Assembly: GCF_007280415.1 (NCBI RefSeq)
Contig: NZ_VKKU01000001.1
Location: 1,488,001-1,552,000, forward strand
Length of the DNA stretch: 64,000 bases
Direction: 5' to 3'
Source: Sphingorhabdus contaminans
Lineage (GTDB): Bacteria > Pseudomonadota > Alphaproteobacteria > Sphingomonadales > Sphingomonadaceae
The number at the start of each line of letters is the position of its first letter. The stretch's first letter is position 1. The notes beneath the pieces are model-generated. The model was given only the letters and a program-made list of their open reading frames with translations, was not told where the DNA came from and ran no database searches. Shown one piece after another: positions 35,646 to 44,363 of this stretch. Both the position numbers and the translations under genes were made by a program.

Positions 35646-37232
35646 TTGAGCCTGCTCAAGCACACGTCGACGATCGCTGGATTCACGCTACTTAGCCGGA
35701 TTTTCGGCTTCGTTCGTGATATTCTGCTCGCTCGTGTGCTTGGCGCGGGTCTGGCCGGTGACGCTTATCAGCTGGCGTTCACTCTACCGAACACGTTCCG
35801 CCGCCTCTTTGCCGAAGGCGCATTTTCGGTTGCTTTTGTTCCCATGTATTCGCGGAAACTGGCGGGCGAAAATGGGGAGGAAGAGGCTGCGCGCTTTGCG
35901 GATGATGTTTTGTCGGTATTTATCTGGGTGTTGCTCGGATTTTCGGCTCTGGCAATGATTGCTATGCCCATCATTGTCCTAGGCTTGGCGAGTGAATACC
36001 AATCGGTACCAGGCAAGTTCGAACTGTCCGTATTCCTAAGCCGTGTCACATTCCCTTATTTGTTCTTCATCAGCCTGGTTGCGATGCTTTCGGGGCTGTT
36101 GAACGCAAGATCGCGTTTTGCACCGGGTGCCATCGCCCCCGTCCTGTTCAATCTGGTTTTGATAGGCGGCATTATTACGGGTTACCTCTGGCGCGGTGAA
36201 AGCGGCGATGACCAATATGTCGTTTATGCGCTGAGCGCGGCAGTATCCCTTTCGGGCCTTGTACAGCTTATTTATCTATGGTGGGCCGTCCGGCGCGCTG
36301 GTTTGAAGCTGCACATCAAGCGGCCAAAACTGACCCCCGAGGTCAAGCAACTGGGCATGGTCATTTTGCCAGCCACATTTGGCGCAGGAATTTACCAGAT
36401 CAGCCAGTTCGTCGACACCTTCTTTGCAACGTCGCTGCCACAAGGGTCGCTGACCCTCCTCAAAATGGCAGACCGGCTGAACCAGATGCCGCTTGGTATT
36501 GTGGGAATTGCCTTGGGCACAGCCATATTGCCCATGCTCTCGCGCCATATTCAAAGCGACGACAAGGCAAACGCGCAAAATCTGCAATCCGATGCCTTTG
36601 AAATGGCCACGCTGCTGACTTTACCTGCTGCGGCGGCATTAGCAATTTGCGCACCTGCATTTGTGAATGCCTTTTTTGTCGGAGGAAAATTCAAGCCAGA
36701 AGACGGCGTCATCATGTCCTATATCACCATGGCGCTCGTTGCCGGATTGCCGGCCTATGTGATTGTCAAAATCCTCAACCCGGGATTCTTTGCCCGGTCC
36801 GACACGAAAACGCCGGTTTACACCGCCCTCATTTCGTTGATTTTCAATATCATCCTCAATCTGTTTGTCGTTCGTGCCTACGGTATTGTGGGCTTGGCGG
36901 CCGCGACAGCCTGTTCGGCAACTCTCAACTGCCTGTTGCTTTATGCTGTCCTCCACAAGCGGGGCTGGTTTCATTTTACCGCGCAATTGGGCAACCGAAT
37001 CTTCCGCCAGCTCTTGGCAACAGCAGCGATGTCAGCTGCTCTGTGGTGGATGATGGGTATATTGCTCCCCAATTTCTCCAGCGACATCTTAACCCGCATA
37101 AGTTCGCTCATGCTTCTGGTAGGCGGCGGCATGGCGATATACTTTGCCGTGGGCTATCTTGTCGGCGCGCTTGACAAGGACCGTGTCAATCGCCTGCTTC
37201 GGCGTACCGGTCCCCCAACAGGAGAGGCTTAA
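35646..37232 (+). CDS. murJ: Lipid II flippase MurJ
   Basis: A 528-residue MurJ (MviN) of the MOP superfamily, with about 14 membrane helices, that translocates lipid II to the periplasm. Characteristic stretches are TLLSRIFGFVRDILLARVLGAG, NTFRRLFAEGAFSVAFVP (with the essential charged residues), LNARSRFAPGAIAPVLFN and AQLNQMPLGIVGIALGTA-like ADRLNQMPLGIVGIALGTAI. The start is TTG at 35646; no ATG or GTG is available because an in-frame stop is close upstream. A GGGGA ribosome site precedes it. It follows secB by 24 bp and precedes trpS by 3 bp, an order common in sphingomonads. Confidence 0.95.
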   Translation: MSLLKHTSTIAGFTLLSRIFGFVRDILLARVLGAGLAGDAYQLAFTLPNTFRRLFAEGAFSVAFVPMYSRKLAGENGEEEAARFADDVLSVFIWVLLGFSALAMIAMPIIVLGLASEYQSVPGKFELSVFLSRVTFPYLFFISLVAMLSGLLNARSRFAPGAIAPVLFNLVLIGGIITGYLWRGESGDDQYVVYALSAAVSLSGLVQLIYLWWAVRRAGLKLHIKRPKLTPEVKQLGMVILPATFGAGIYQISQFVDTFFATSLPQGSLTLLKMADRLNQMPLGIVGIALGTAILPMLSRHIQSDDKANAQNLQSDAFEMATLLTLPAAAALAICAPAFVNAFFVGGKFKPEDGVIMSYITMALVAGLPAYVIVKILNPGFFARSDTKTPVYTALISLIFNIILNLFVVRAYGIVGLAAATACSATLNCLLLYAVLHKRGWFHFTAQLGNRIFRQLLATAAMSAALWWMMGILLPNFSSDILTRISSLMLLVGGGMAIYFAVGYLVGALDKDRVNRLLRRTGPPTGEA

Positions 37233-37235
37233 AAC

Positions 37236-38234
37236 ATGCGCGTCGTTTCAGGCATCCAGCCAACGGGAAATCTTCATCTCGGTAATTATCTGGGCGCCAT
37301 CCGCAACTGGGTGAAGATGCAAGATGAAATGGAATCGCTCTATTTCCTTGCCGACCTGCATGCGCTTTCAATGCCACATAATCCCGCAGAACTGACTGCG
37401 AACACGCGGGAAATGGCAGCTGCGCTGATTGCTTGCGGTCTCGACATTAACAAGGCCATATTGTTCAATCAGGCACAAGTCCCCGCGCATGCCGAATTAC
37501 AGTGGCTATTGAACGGCACCGCCCGCATGGGCTGGCTGAACCGCATGACGCAGTTCAAGGATAAATCGGGCAAAAACCGCGAAGGCGCGAGTATTGCCCT
37601 CTTCACCTATCCGGTGCTGCAAGCGGCAGATGTCCTGCTCTACCAGGCTACTCACGTTCCTGTCGGCGAAGATCAGAAGCAGCATCTCGAACTCGCTCGG
37701 GACATCGCGCAGAAATTCAACAATGATTATGGCAACGGCACCGAGATTTTCACTTTGCCTGACCCCATCATCCCCAAGTCGACGGCTCGCATCATGTCGC
37801 TGCGGGACGGATCTGCAAAAATGTCGAAGTCAGATCCAAGCGACATGAGCCGGATCAACCTTTCCGACGATGCAGATACGATCCTGACCAAGATCAAAAA
37901 GGCAAAAACAGATCCGGAACCTCTTCCGTCCGAACCTGCGGGGCTAGAAGGACGTCCGGAGGCACAAAATCTTGTCGGCATTTATGCCGCTTTTGCAGAA
38001 GAGAGTGCAGATGCGACACTCGCCCGTTTCGGCGGCCAAGGTTTCGGTGCATTCAAACCCGCATTGGCTGAAATCGTCATCGAAAATTTTCGGCCCATCT
38101 CGGAACGCTTTAGTGCACTGAAAGACGATCATGAGCAAATCGATGCTGCTCTTGCCAAGGGGGCCGCAAAGGCCCGCGAATTGGCGGCGCCAACCTTGAA
38201 AGCCAGCTACGCGGCCCTTGGCCTGTTGCGTTAA
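37236..38234 (+). CDS. trpS: Tryptophanyl-tRNA synthetase
   Basis: A 332-residue class I aminoacyl-tRNA synthetase. The HIGH-type motif is HLGN near residue 14 ([13 protein letters not shown]), the KMSKS loop is intact ([11 protein letters not shown]) near residue 195, and the tryptophan-binding stretch [15 protein letters not shown] is clear. Length and motif spacing are normal. A GGAGAGG ribosome site overlaps the end of murJ. No downstream hairpin is evident in the 170-bp gap before the next gene. Confidence 0.97.
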   Translation: MRVVSGIQPTGNLHLGNYLGAIRNWVKMQDEMESLYFLADLHALSMPHNPAELTANTREMAAALIACGLDINKAILFNQAQVPAHAELQWLLNGTARMGWLNRMTQFKDKSGKNREGASIALFTYPVLQAADVLLYQATHVPVGEDQKQHLELARDIAQKFNNDYGNGTEIFTLPDPIIPKSTARIMSLRDGSAKMSKSDPSDMSRINLSDDADTILTKIKKAKTDPEPLPSEPAGLEGRPEAQNLVGIYAAFAEESADATLARFGGQGFGAFKPALAEIVIENFRPISERFSALKDDHEQIDAALAKGAAKARELAAPTLKASYAALGLLR

Positions 38235-38404
38235 GACCGGAACATAGCGTTCAAGATAAAGTTATCACTTTAACTTTGGAGCGCTGTTGTAAATGCAAGC
38301 TCCTGAGTTTGTCAGGATTAGTTACACCGCTGTTAAACAACGGTTCATCGACATAGTAACAAAATGCGATCATAACGGCCGAGTGCAACGTCGAGGATTC
38401 TAAA

Positions 38405-39064
38405 ATGAAAAAATTTGTGTCGCTCCTTCTCGTCCCCGTCGCAATGTTGGGGCTCAGTGCGTGCGCAACTCCATTTAAGGCGGATGTGTCGCGTTTTCAG
38501 GAACTGCCTGCCCCACAGGGTCAATCCTTTACTATTCGCGCCGCAGATCCCGCGAACAATGGTGGTATCGAATTCGGCCAATATGCCTCGCTTGTTTCCA
38601 CCGAATTGCAGGAAATCGGATATACTCCGGCAGCACCAGGCACGGTTGCGGATATGACGGTCACCCTAGGCTATGGCGTTGACCAAGGCAAAGAGCGTAC
38701 CATTGTCCGTCAAGATCCCTTCTATGATCCCTATTGGGGGTTCAGCGGCGTATATCGTCCCTATGTCGTCCGGACGCGCCGGGGTGGCCGTTACATTGTC
38801 GGCTATTACGACCCGTTTCTGTACAGTGGCTTTAACCGACCTTATGATGTGGACAGTTTCACCGTCTACACAGCCAATATCGACCTGAAAATTGATCGTG
38901 CGAACGACGGCAAAAGACTGTTTGAAGGTAAGGCGGAAGCGAAATCGCGCTCCAACAAGCTGCCCCATCTGGTGCCTAATCTTGTTGAGGCGATGTTTAC
39001 AGGTTTCCCAGGCAACAGTGGCGAAACTGTCCGAATATCCATAGCGCCGGAAGAAAAGCGCTAA
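38405..39064 (+). CDS. DUF4136-like lipoprotein
   Basis: A 219-residue exported lipoprotein. The signal ends with the lipobox LSAC (Cys about 19). The mature part begins KADVSRFQELPAPQGQSF and continues with ADPANNGGIEFGQYASLV and EIGYTPAAP, which resembles the DUF4136 family of outer-membrane-associated lipoproteins. A tyrosine-, arginine- and proline-rich middle (residues about 100-150) follows. No catalytic motif is visible. It ends 3 bp from the end of the converging zinc-ribbon gene. The 170-bp leader contains an AAAGTT/AACTTT inverted repeat but no clear promoter. Confidence 0.7.
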   Translation: MKKFVSLLLVPVAMLGLSACATPFKADVSRFQELPAPQGQSFTIRAADPANNGGIEFGQYASLVSTELQEIGYTPAAPGTVADMTVTLGYGVDQGKERTIVRQDPFYDPYWGFSGVYRPYVVRTRRGGRYIVGYYDPFLYSGFNRPYDVDSFTVYTANIDLKIDRANDGKRLFEGKAEAKSRSNKLPHLVPNLVEAMFTGFPGNSGETVRISIAPEEKR

Positions 39065-39067
39065 ACT

Positions 39068-40267
39068 TTAAACGCCGCAACCGAGCTCTGACTTGCCATA
39101 GGCCGCGCCTTCGCCGCGCGTGGCACTGATACCGGCGTAGAGCTCGGTTGACGGAAATGTCCCGTCAGCCCCTACGCGGTAGCCTTTGCTACGGAATGTT
39201 TCGATGACCTTAGCGGCCGGATCAGAGAAATAGAGTGACTGCGCCTCGTAATGCTGTCCGATGGCTGTCAGTGACAGACCCTCGAATGATCGTTGCAATT
39301 TGACATACGCACTTTTGCCTTCTGCGGCAGCATAGGCTTTCTCGCGCGCCTCTTCGTCGACAAATTCCTTACTCTCAAGCTCCGCCCATTGAGCGCGAAG
39401 TCGGGCCGCAATTTTGGCAAATTCTGCATCTATATCGCTACCGAAGCTGCAGGTTTGGGGATTGAAACGGATTGCTACTGGCTTCCCGCCCAATCGCGCC
39501 AAAATGGCTGCACCGTCTGCCAGATATCCGACGCCACCTTTGCCAAGCTTGACTTCAATAAAGTCATTCGTCGTCAGGCCAGCCAGTGTCAGTCTGGTCC
39601 CGCTGCTGACCCGTTCAAGCAGCCCACTAGTCGTATCGGGCTGTATCCAGATATCAAGCGCACTATCGGCGGTCCATACGCGGTCATTCAAGGGTTTCGA
39701 TATCTCAGGCGGCTGGAATTCTGATAGATTTATAACCGCGATGAACCCTTTACCGTCGGAAAGTTCCAGCCATTCGCTGCTACCATCCATCCCCAATTTC
39801 ACCACGCCTGTCACTGCGCTGCCTCGGGGAAGTTTTCCGAGGATTTGGCTGCCAACCGTGGTGGCACGGTCGCGAATATTGGCCTCGGTCATTGCGAACA
39901 ACTGCTTGGATTCCAGGGTCGCATCCACCGCAGTGCTGGCCGTGGTTTTTTCTCCAGTGTTGCTTCCCAGATCGTCGAGAATGAAAAGCCAGAAGTAAAG
40001 GGCACCAACCGCCAGCACGCCGCCTGCGGCTACCGCGGGAAACAGCCAGCGTTTTTTTTGGGAGCTCGACTTAGAAATGGGTTCGACCTTTTCGGTGTTG
40101 GAGGCTGCTTCTAGACCGCGAATCGCTGCAGAGGCAAGGGGCACACTAGCCGGAGATGCGGGTTCGTCTGCAGCCGTTTCGACAGCGCCTAATGGCGACC
40201 CGCATTTGGAACAGTAATGCGCAGTTGGCGGATTGGCTGTGCCGCAAGACGTGCAGAATGTGACCAT
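39068..40267 (-). CDS. Zinc-ribbon, single-TM protein with SH3-like region
   Basis: A 399-residue protein with a clear order of parts. An N-terminal zinc ribbon has two CxxC pairs (CTSCG at about 5-9, CSKCGSP at about 19-25). A variable linker follows, then one transmembrane helix (about 76-97) and an SH3-type repeat region (about 120-270) with ANIRDRATTVGSQILGKLPRG. The C-terminal region of about 130 residues has no named family. The layout suggests a cytoplasmic zinc ribbon and an envelope-facing SH3 part. Function is unknown. It lies just downstream of dnaA, same strand. Confidence 0.7.
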   Translation of the reverse strand: MVTFCTSCGTANPPTAHYCSKCGSPLGAVETAADEPASPASVPLASAAIRGLEAASNTEKVEPISKSSSQKKRWLFPAVAAGGVLAVGALYFWLFILDDLGSNTGEKTTASTAVDATLESKQLFAMTEANIRDRATTVGSQILGKLPRGSAVTGVVKLGMDGSSEWLELSDGKGFIAVINLSEFQPPEISKPLNDRVWTADSALDIWIQPDTTSGLLERVSSGTRLTLAGLTTNDFIEVKLGKGGVGYLADGAAILARLGGKPVAIRFNPQTCSFGSDIDAEFAKIAARLRAQWAELESKEFVDEEAREKAYAAAEGKSAYVKLQRSFEGLSLTAIGQHYEAQSLYFSDPAAKVIETFRSKGYRVGADGTFPSTELYAGISATRGEGAAYGKSELGCGV

Positions 40268-40293
40268 GTTTATCCCCCGAATCCGGACAGGAT

Positions 40294-40313
40294 AGTGGAT
40301 AAGCTGTGGATTA
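40294..40313. promoter_or_regulatory. Pair of near-consensus DnaA boxes
   Basis: Between dnaA and the zinc-ribbon gene are AGTGGATAA (40294-40302) and TGTGGATTA (40305-40313). Each differs by one base from the reverse of the DnaA box TTATCCACA (TGTGGATAA). They are 11 bp apart, one helical turn, and in the same orientation. The spot is the promoter region of the zinc-ribbon gene and the 3' flank of dnaA. Binding by DnaA is inferred. Confidence 0.4.
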
Positions 40314-40351
40314 GCCGTTGAAAAGCGGTGTTTAAGCCGGGAAAACCGATG

Positions 40352-41821
40352 TTACGCTTCGAGCTGGCGCAACAGAGCGCGAACATCATTGTCCATATCG
40401 CTATCCTGTTTCCGCAAGTCTTCTACCAGTCGCACGGCGTGGATGACGGTGGAATGGTCTCGTCCTCCAAATTTCCGGCCAATTTCAGGGTAGCTGCGGG
40501 GTGTCATGACCTTGGCAAGATACATTGCCACTTGCCGCGGACGAACCACAGCGCGTGCACGACGCTTGGACGACATCTCGCTACGGTCGATGCGGTAATA
40601 TTCGCAGACGGCACGTTGGATCTCATCGATGGTAATACGGCGACGACAAGCGCTGAGAATATCTTTCAATTGCTCTTCAGCCAAAGTGCGCGTCACGGGT
40701 TTACCCGTTAGTTGTGCATAGGCGAGAAGCTTGTTCAATCCGCCTTCTAGTTCACGCACATTACGGCTGATGGTACGCGCAAGAAACTCCACAACATCTT
40801 CACCTACCTGTGTGTCAGGCATTTGGGCGAGACGCTGTTGCAGGATCAAACGCCGCAGTTCGAGATCTGCTGGCTGAATATCGGCAACCAGACCCATCGA
40901 CAGGCGCGACAAAATCCTTTGGTCAACACCGTCTAGTGCTTGCGGTGCACGGTCGGCTGCTACAACAAGACGTTTCCCTGCCCCGATAATGGCGTCGATG
41001 GTGTGCAGAAATTCTTCCTGCGTAGATACCTTACCGATAATGAACTGGATATCGTCGATCAGGAGAACGTCCACTGCACGCAGGCGCGCCTTGAACTCCA
41101 TGACTTCCTTGCGCCGCATTGCGGTTACAAATTCCATCATGAACTTCTCGGCCGACATGTAGATAATCTGCGCGTCCGGATTAACCTCGGCATAGGCATG
41201 GCCAATGGCGTGCATCAAATGGGTTTTGCCCTGCCCGGTCGCAGCCTGAAGATAGAGGGGGTTGAACAGCGGCTTGTCCTTCGCCGCAACACGCTCCGCT
41301 GCACTCAGCGCCAGCACGTTGGTCTGCCCTTTGACGAAATTGGCAAAGGTCATCCGCGGATCAAGTGCCGACCGCACGGGCAATACTTCTGCCATATGCT
41401 GGGCAGCGGGCCGTTCGGTTACACCCGACGGACGCAGCATTTCCACGCGCGCGGCACCGGGACGGGTGCGGATTTTAAGCTGCTTGACGTTTTTGTTAGT
41501 CGAAACCCAGGCAAGCCGCAAACGGTCGGCATAATGGTCGGAAACCCAGCTTGCGGAAAAATCGGACGGCAGAAGCAGTTCCAAGGTTCCAGTCAAATCA
41601 CAGAAATCGCCCAACGTAATGGACCGAATCCACTGCCCATAGATCTGCGCGCCCAAGTCGCGACGCAATCCGGAGGAAATTATCTGCCAATCAGCCTCAA
41701 GGCGCGTGGAATGCGCAGCTGCGGCATTGCCGTCTGTCGATTGACCGGAACTGTTTTGCGATACAATAATATTACCGGTCACCTTGTGCGAGCCCCTCTT
41801 TTCCACCCCTAGCCAGCACAT
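40352..41821 (-). CDS. dnaA: Chromosomal replication initiator DnaA
   Basis: DnaA binds the origin and melts DNA. Domain I is at about residues 40-110 and a linker follows. The AAA+ domain III has Walker A at 193-202 (AATGQGKTHL), where the usual first glycine is alanine, and Walker B VLLIDDIQF. Domain IV contains SSKRRARAVVRPRQVAMYLA and GGRDHSTVIHAV, the DnaA-box-binding signature. ATG 41821 gives 489 residues but lacks a ribosome site; a GTG at 41782 has GAGGGG about 10 bp upstream and would remove an odd 13-residue N-terminus. The gene is leftward and follows rpsT after a 409-bp gap. Confidence 0.95.
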   Translation of the reverse strand: MCWLGVEKRGSHKVTGNIIVSQNSSGQSTDGNAAAAHSTRLEADWQIISSGLRRDLGAQIYGQWIRSITLGDFCDLTGTLELLLPSDFSASWVSDHYADRLRLAWVSTNKNVKQLKIRTRPGAARVEMLRPSGVTERPAAQHMAEVLPVRSALDPRMTFANFVKGQTNVLALSAAERVAAKDKPLFNPLYLQAATGQGKTHLMHAIGHAYAEVNPDAQIIYMSAEKFMMEFVTAMRRKEVMEFKARLRAVDVLLIDDIQFIIGKVSTQEEFLHTIDAIIGAGKRLVVAADRAPQALDGVDQRILSRLSMGLVADIQPADLELRRLILQQRLAQMPDTQVGEDVVEFLARTISRNVRELEGGLNKLLAYAQLTGKPVTRTLAEEQLKDILSACRRRITIDEIQRAVCEYYRIDRSEMSSKRRARAVVRPRQVAMYLAKVMTPRSYPEIGRKFGGRDHSTVIHAVRLVEDLRKQDSDMDNDVRALLRQLEA

Positions 41822-42162
41822 CGAAACCGCGCGCTATCTGCCTTCACGTCAAGCCACAGAAAACCCCAGCCCACTTGTCGCCAAATGAAGCTCAATCTGT
41901 GTCCAAATCTCAATGTGAGGCACTGCCCGACTGTCGTCACGCGATGCTGGAAACCTTTTCTTAGACGTCTCCAAACGAGTCGAGCAAGGGGCGCATTGCA
42001 AAAAAAATGAAATAAATGCTGTTGACTCTGCGCAAGCCAAGCAAAAGCGTAAATTTATTTTTAATCACCTGTTTTAGCTGTTTTTTCTTCCGTGCAAAAC
42101 GGCACCGATCTCCCGAATCGCGGGAAATCCTTGGGTTTGCTTTATGACAGCACGCCTAAAGA
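41822..42162. other. dnaA upstream region, AT-rich, no gene seen
   Basis: This non-coding stretch between the dnaA start and the rpsT terminator holds no convincing reading frame. Its centre (about 41995-42090) is clearly AT-richer than the surroundings, with A and T runs. It must contain the dnaA promoter; a TTGACG hexamer on the leftward strand near 41850 is one possible element, but I cannot pair it with a good -10. I found no consensus DnaA boxes within it, so I do not call an origin. Confidence 0.5.
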
Positions 42163-42190
42163 AAAACCCGCCTCAGTCAGGGCGGGTTTT
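42163..42190. terminator. Strong bidirectional rho-independent terminator
   Basis: AAAACCCGCC (42163-42172) pairs perfectly with GGCGGGTTTT (42181-42190) around an 8-nt loop (TCAGTCAG). Both strands give a GC stem followed by a T-run. It lies 40 bp after the stop codon of leftward rpsT, which it should terminate, insulating dnaA from it. Confidence 0.88.
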
Positions 42191-42230
42191 ACGCATTGGT
42201 ATCCGACTGTCCGGACGAAGGTAAACTTGT

Positions 42231-42494
42231 TTAGGCGAGCGCGCCGACAGCCTTCGTCAAACGGCCAAACTTCCGCGATGCGGTATTCTTGTGCAGAACG
42301 CCCTTGGAAACTCCACGTGCCAACTCAGGCTGCGCTGCGGCCAGTGCTTCAGTAGCAGCGGCCTTGTCGCCAGCTTCGATTGCCGACTCCACTTTCTTTA
42401 CGAAAGTACGAATGCGGCTGACGCGAGCGCCATTAACTTCGGTGCGACGCGCATTGCGACGGATACGCTTTTTTGCTTGCGGCGTATTGGCCAT
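42231..42494 (-). CDS. rpsT: 30S ribosomal protein S20
   Basis: The 87-residue S20 binds 16S rRNA during small-subunit assembly. It starts with the typical [17 protein letters not shown], is rich in Lys, Arg and Ala, and ends with the [21 protein letters not shown] signature. I use ATG 42494 rather than the in-frame ATG at 42506, because the family begins MAN. A strong terminator follows at 42163-42190. rpsT next to dnaA and mutM is common in alphaproteobacteria. Confidence 0.97.
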   Translation of the reverse strand: MANTPQAKKRIRRNARRTEVNGARVSRIRTFVKKVESAIEAGDKAAATEALAAAQPELARGVSKGVLHKNTASRKFGRLTKAVGALA

Positions 42495-42612
42495 TTTAGT
42501 CCTCAAATTTCGTTAGATACGGGCCTCATCATGTGATGCTTACCCGTTGAAGGAGCCGCCCTTAGCCTCGGGTTTCAGATTCGTCAACCTGCAAATGCCC
42601 CAAACAAGCGCT

Positions 42613-43425
42613 CTAGCGTTGGCATTTCGCACAATAAAATGTGGAACGCCCTGCATCGACACGTCGCTTGACCAGCGCGCCACAATGGCAGGCGTCCCGT
42701 TCCCGACCATAAACGCGCCAATCCTTCGCAAAATAGCCCAATTCGCCATCCGGTGCCGCAAAATCGCGCAACGTCGAACCACCCGCCGCAATCGCAGACG
42801 TCAGTACCTCCTTGATGGCGCTTACCAGCTTCTCAAGCCGGGGCCTGCTTATCTTTTCCGAAGGTGCATCGGGCGCGATTCCCGCCATGTGCAGAGCCTC
42901 GCAAACATAGATATTGCCCAGACCTGCAACGATATTCTGATTCAGCAGCATCGCCTTGATTGGTGCTTTGCGCCCCTTTAGCGCCTTTTGCAAAACAACA
43001 GCGTCAAAGGCGTCCGAAAGAGGCTCCGGACCCATTTTTTCGAAAAAGCGGTAGTCGGACAATTTGCCGGTCGGGACGATATCGAGCGAACCGAATCTCC
43101 GGTGGTCGTTTAATGCTACGATGCGTCCTGTTGCGGTCTCGATCAGAAAATGGTCGTGTTTTTCCAATCCTGCCGGATCGACGCGCCACCGGCCCGACAT
43201 CCCCAAATGGAAAATCAGTACATCGTCGCGGTCCGTGTAAATCAGCCCATATTTGGCACGCCGCCCTAATCCCGTGATTGTGGCGCCGGTCAACCGTTGG
43301 CGCAAATCCTCCGGAATCGGCCACCTGAGATCGGCACGGAATGTTTCGGCGCGCGCAATGCGCTGACCGTCGAGGACTTTGCGTAAACCGGCAACGGTTG
43401 TTTCAACTTCGGGCAGTTCGGGCAT
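42613..43425 (-). CDS. mutM: Formamidopyrimidine-DNA glycosylase
   Basis: MutM (Fpg) excises 8-oxoguanine and formamidopyrimidines and cleaves at the abasic site. The 270-residue protein starts with the catalytic PELPEVE (Pro2 nucleophile). It contains the H2TH region (KAMLLNQNIVAGLGNIYVCEAL) and the C-terminal zinc finger. The finger reads CHCG...FYCAKCQR: only one residue separates the first two cysteines instead of the usual two. I checked the codons (TGC CAT TGT) and this is what the DNA says. The other key residues are normal. It diverges from ubiE and lies 118 bp upstream of rpsT. Confidence 0.95.
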   Translation of the reverse strand: MPELPEVETTVAGLRKVLDGQRIARAETFRADLRWPIPEDLRQRLTGATITGLGRRAKYGLIYTDRDDVLIFHLGMSGRWRVDPAGLEKHDHFLIETATGRIVALNDHRRFGSLDIVPTGKLSDYRFFEKMGPEPLSDAFDAVVLQKALKGRKAPIKAMLLNQNIVAGLGNIYVCEALHMAGIAPDAPSEKISRPRLEKLVSAIKEVLTSAIAAGGSTLRDFAAPDGELGYFAKDWRVYGRERDACHCGALVKRRVDAGRSTFYCAKCQR

Positions 43426-43579
43426 CAGCCCACGCTATGCAGGCGTACCCCGCAGTCTGTCCATTTCTTTATTGCAATCAGTGAAGGATTATAGAGAGAC
43501 AATTCGGTCAAGCGCAGCGATGCTTTTTGCACGCATCAGCCTTTGCGGCATGCGCAACTATCGGCTAGGGACTTGCGCG

Positions 43580-44311
43580 ATGACTGAAACTGTATCCTTT
43601 GGCTACGAGCAGGTGAGCCCTGAAGAAAAGACCGCGCGCGTTGGCGGCGTCTTTTCCAATGTCGCACGCAAATATGACATCATGAACGATGCCATGTCCG
43701 GCGGGATGCACCGTCTCTGGAAAGACAAATTCGTCCGGCGGGTGAAGCCGCAAGCGGGTGAGGACATTCTGGACATGGCCGGAGGAACCGGCGACATCGC
43801 CTTCCGCATGGAAAAGTCAGGCGCACAAGTAACTGTGTCCGATATCAATGAAGACATGCTGGAAGTCGGCATGGAACGGGCAATGAAACGCGGCATCGAC
43901 ACGTTGATCTGGTCACCGCAAAACGCCGAAAAGCTTACTTTCCCGGACAAGCATTTCGACGCCTATACGATTGCCTTTGGCATCCGGAACGTCACCGATA
44001 TTCCCGCTGCATTGAAAGAAGCGCACAGGGTGCTGCGCTATGGAGGCCGGTTCTACTGTCTCGAATTTTCGACCGTCGAATGGCCGGGGCTGGCGCAGGC
44101 TTATGATATATATTCGGAACGCCTTGTTCCCAAATTAGGCAAGGCCATCGCAGGCGATGAAGACAGCTACCGCTATCTGATCGAGTCGATCCGACGTTTT
44201 CCCGATATGCAAAATTTCAAGCGCATGATCGGTGAAGCCGGTTTTGTTCAAACCAAGGTCGAACCAATCATGGGCGGACTTGTAGCGATACATAGCGGCT
44301 GGAAAGTGTGA
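43580..44311 (+). CDS. ubiE: Demethylmenaquinone/ubiquinone C-methyltransferase UbiE
   Basis: UbiE methylates the quinone ring in ubiquinone (and menaquinone) synthesis using S-adenosylmethionine. The 243-residue reading begins at ATG 43580 (MTETVSFGYEQV). The frame is open further upstream to 43379, but those 67 codons overlap the divergent mutM start region and look non-coding. Family marks are GVFSNVARKYDIMNDAMSGGMHRLWKD, the SAM motif DMAGGTGDIAFR, NAEKLTFPD and AFGIRNVTD, plus a C-terminal GLVAIHSGWKV. It precedes ubiB by 52 bp. Confidence 0.97.
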   Translation: MTETVSFGYEQVSPEEKTARVGGVFSNVARKYDIMNDAMSGGMHRLWKDKFVRRVKPQAGEDILDMAGGTGDIAFRMEKSGAQVTVSDINEDMLEVGMERAMKRGIDTLIWSPQNAEKLTFPDKHFDAYTIAFGIRNVTDIPAALKEAHRVLRYGGRFYCLEFSTVEWPGLAQAYDIYSERLVPKLGKAIAGDEDSYRYLIESIRRFPDMQNFKRMIGEAGFVQTKVEPIMGGLVAIHSGWKV

Positions 44312-44363
44312 AGATGCACTTTGGATCAACTCCCCTTCCCCGCGTGGGAGGGGCCATAAAAAT

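Noticed and set aside
41995-42110. AT-rich stretch upstream of dnaA as replication origin
   Set aside because: It lacks consensus DnaA boxes; in many alphaproteobacteria the origin is not next to dnaA, and AT-richness alone fits a promoter.
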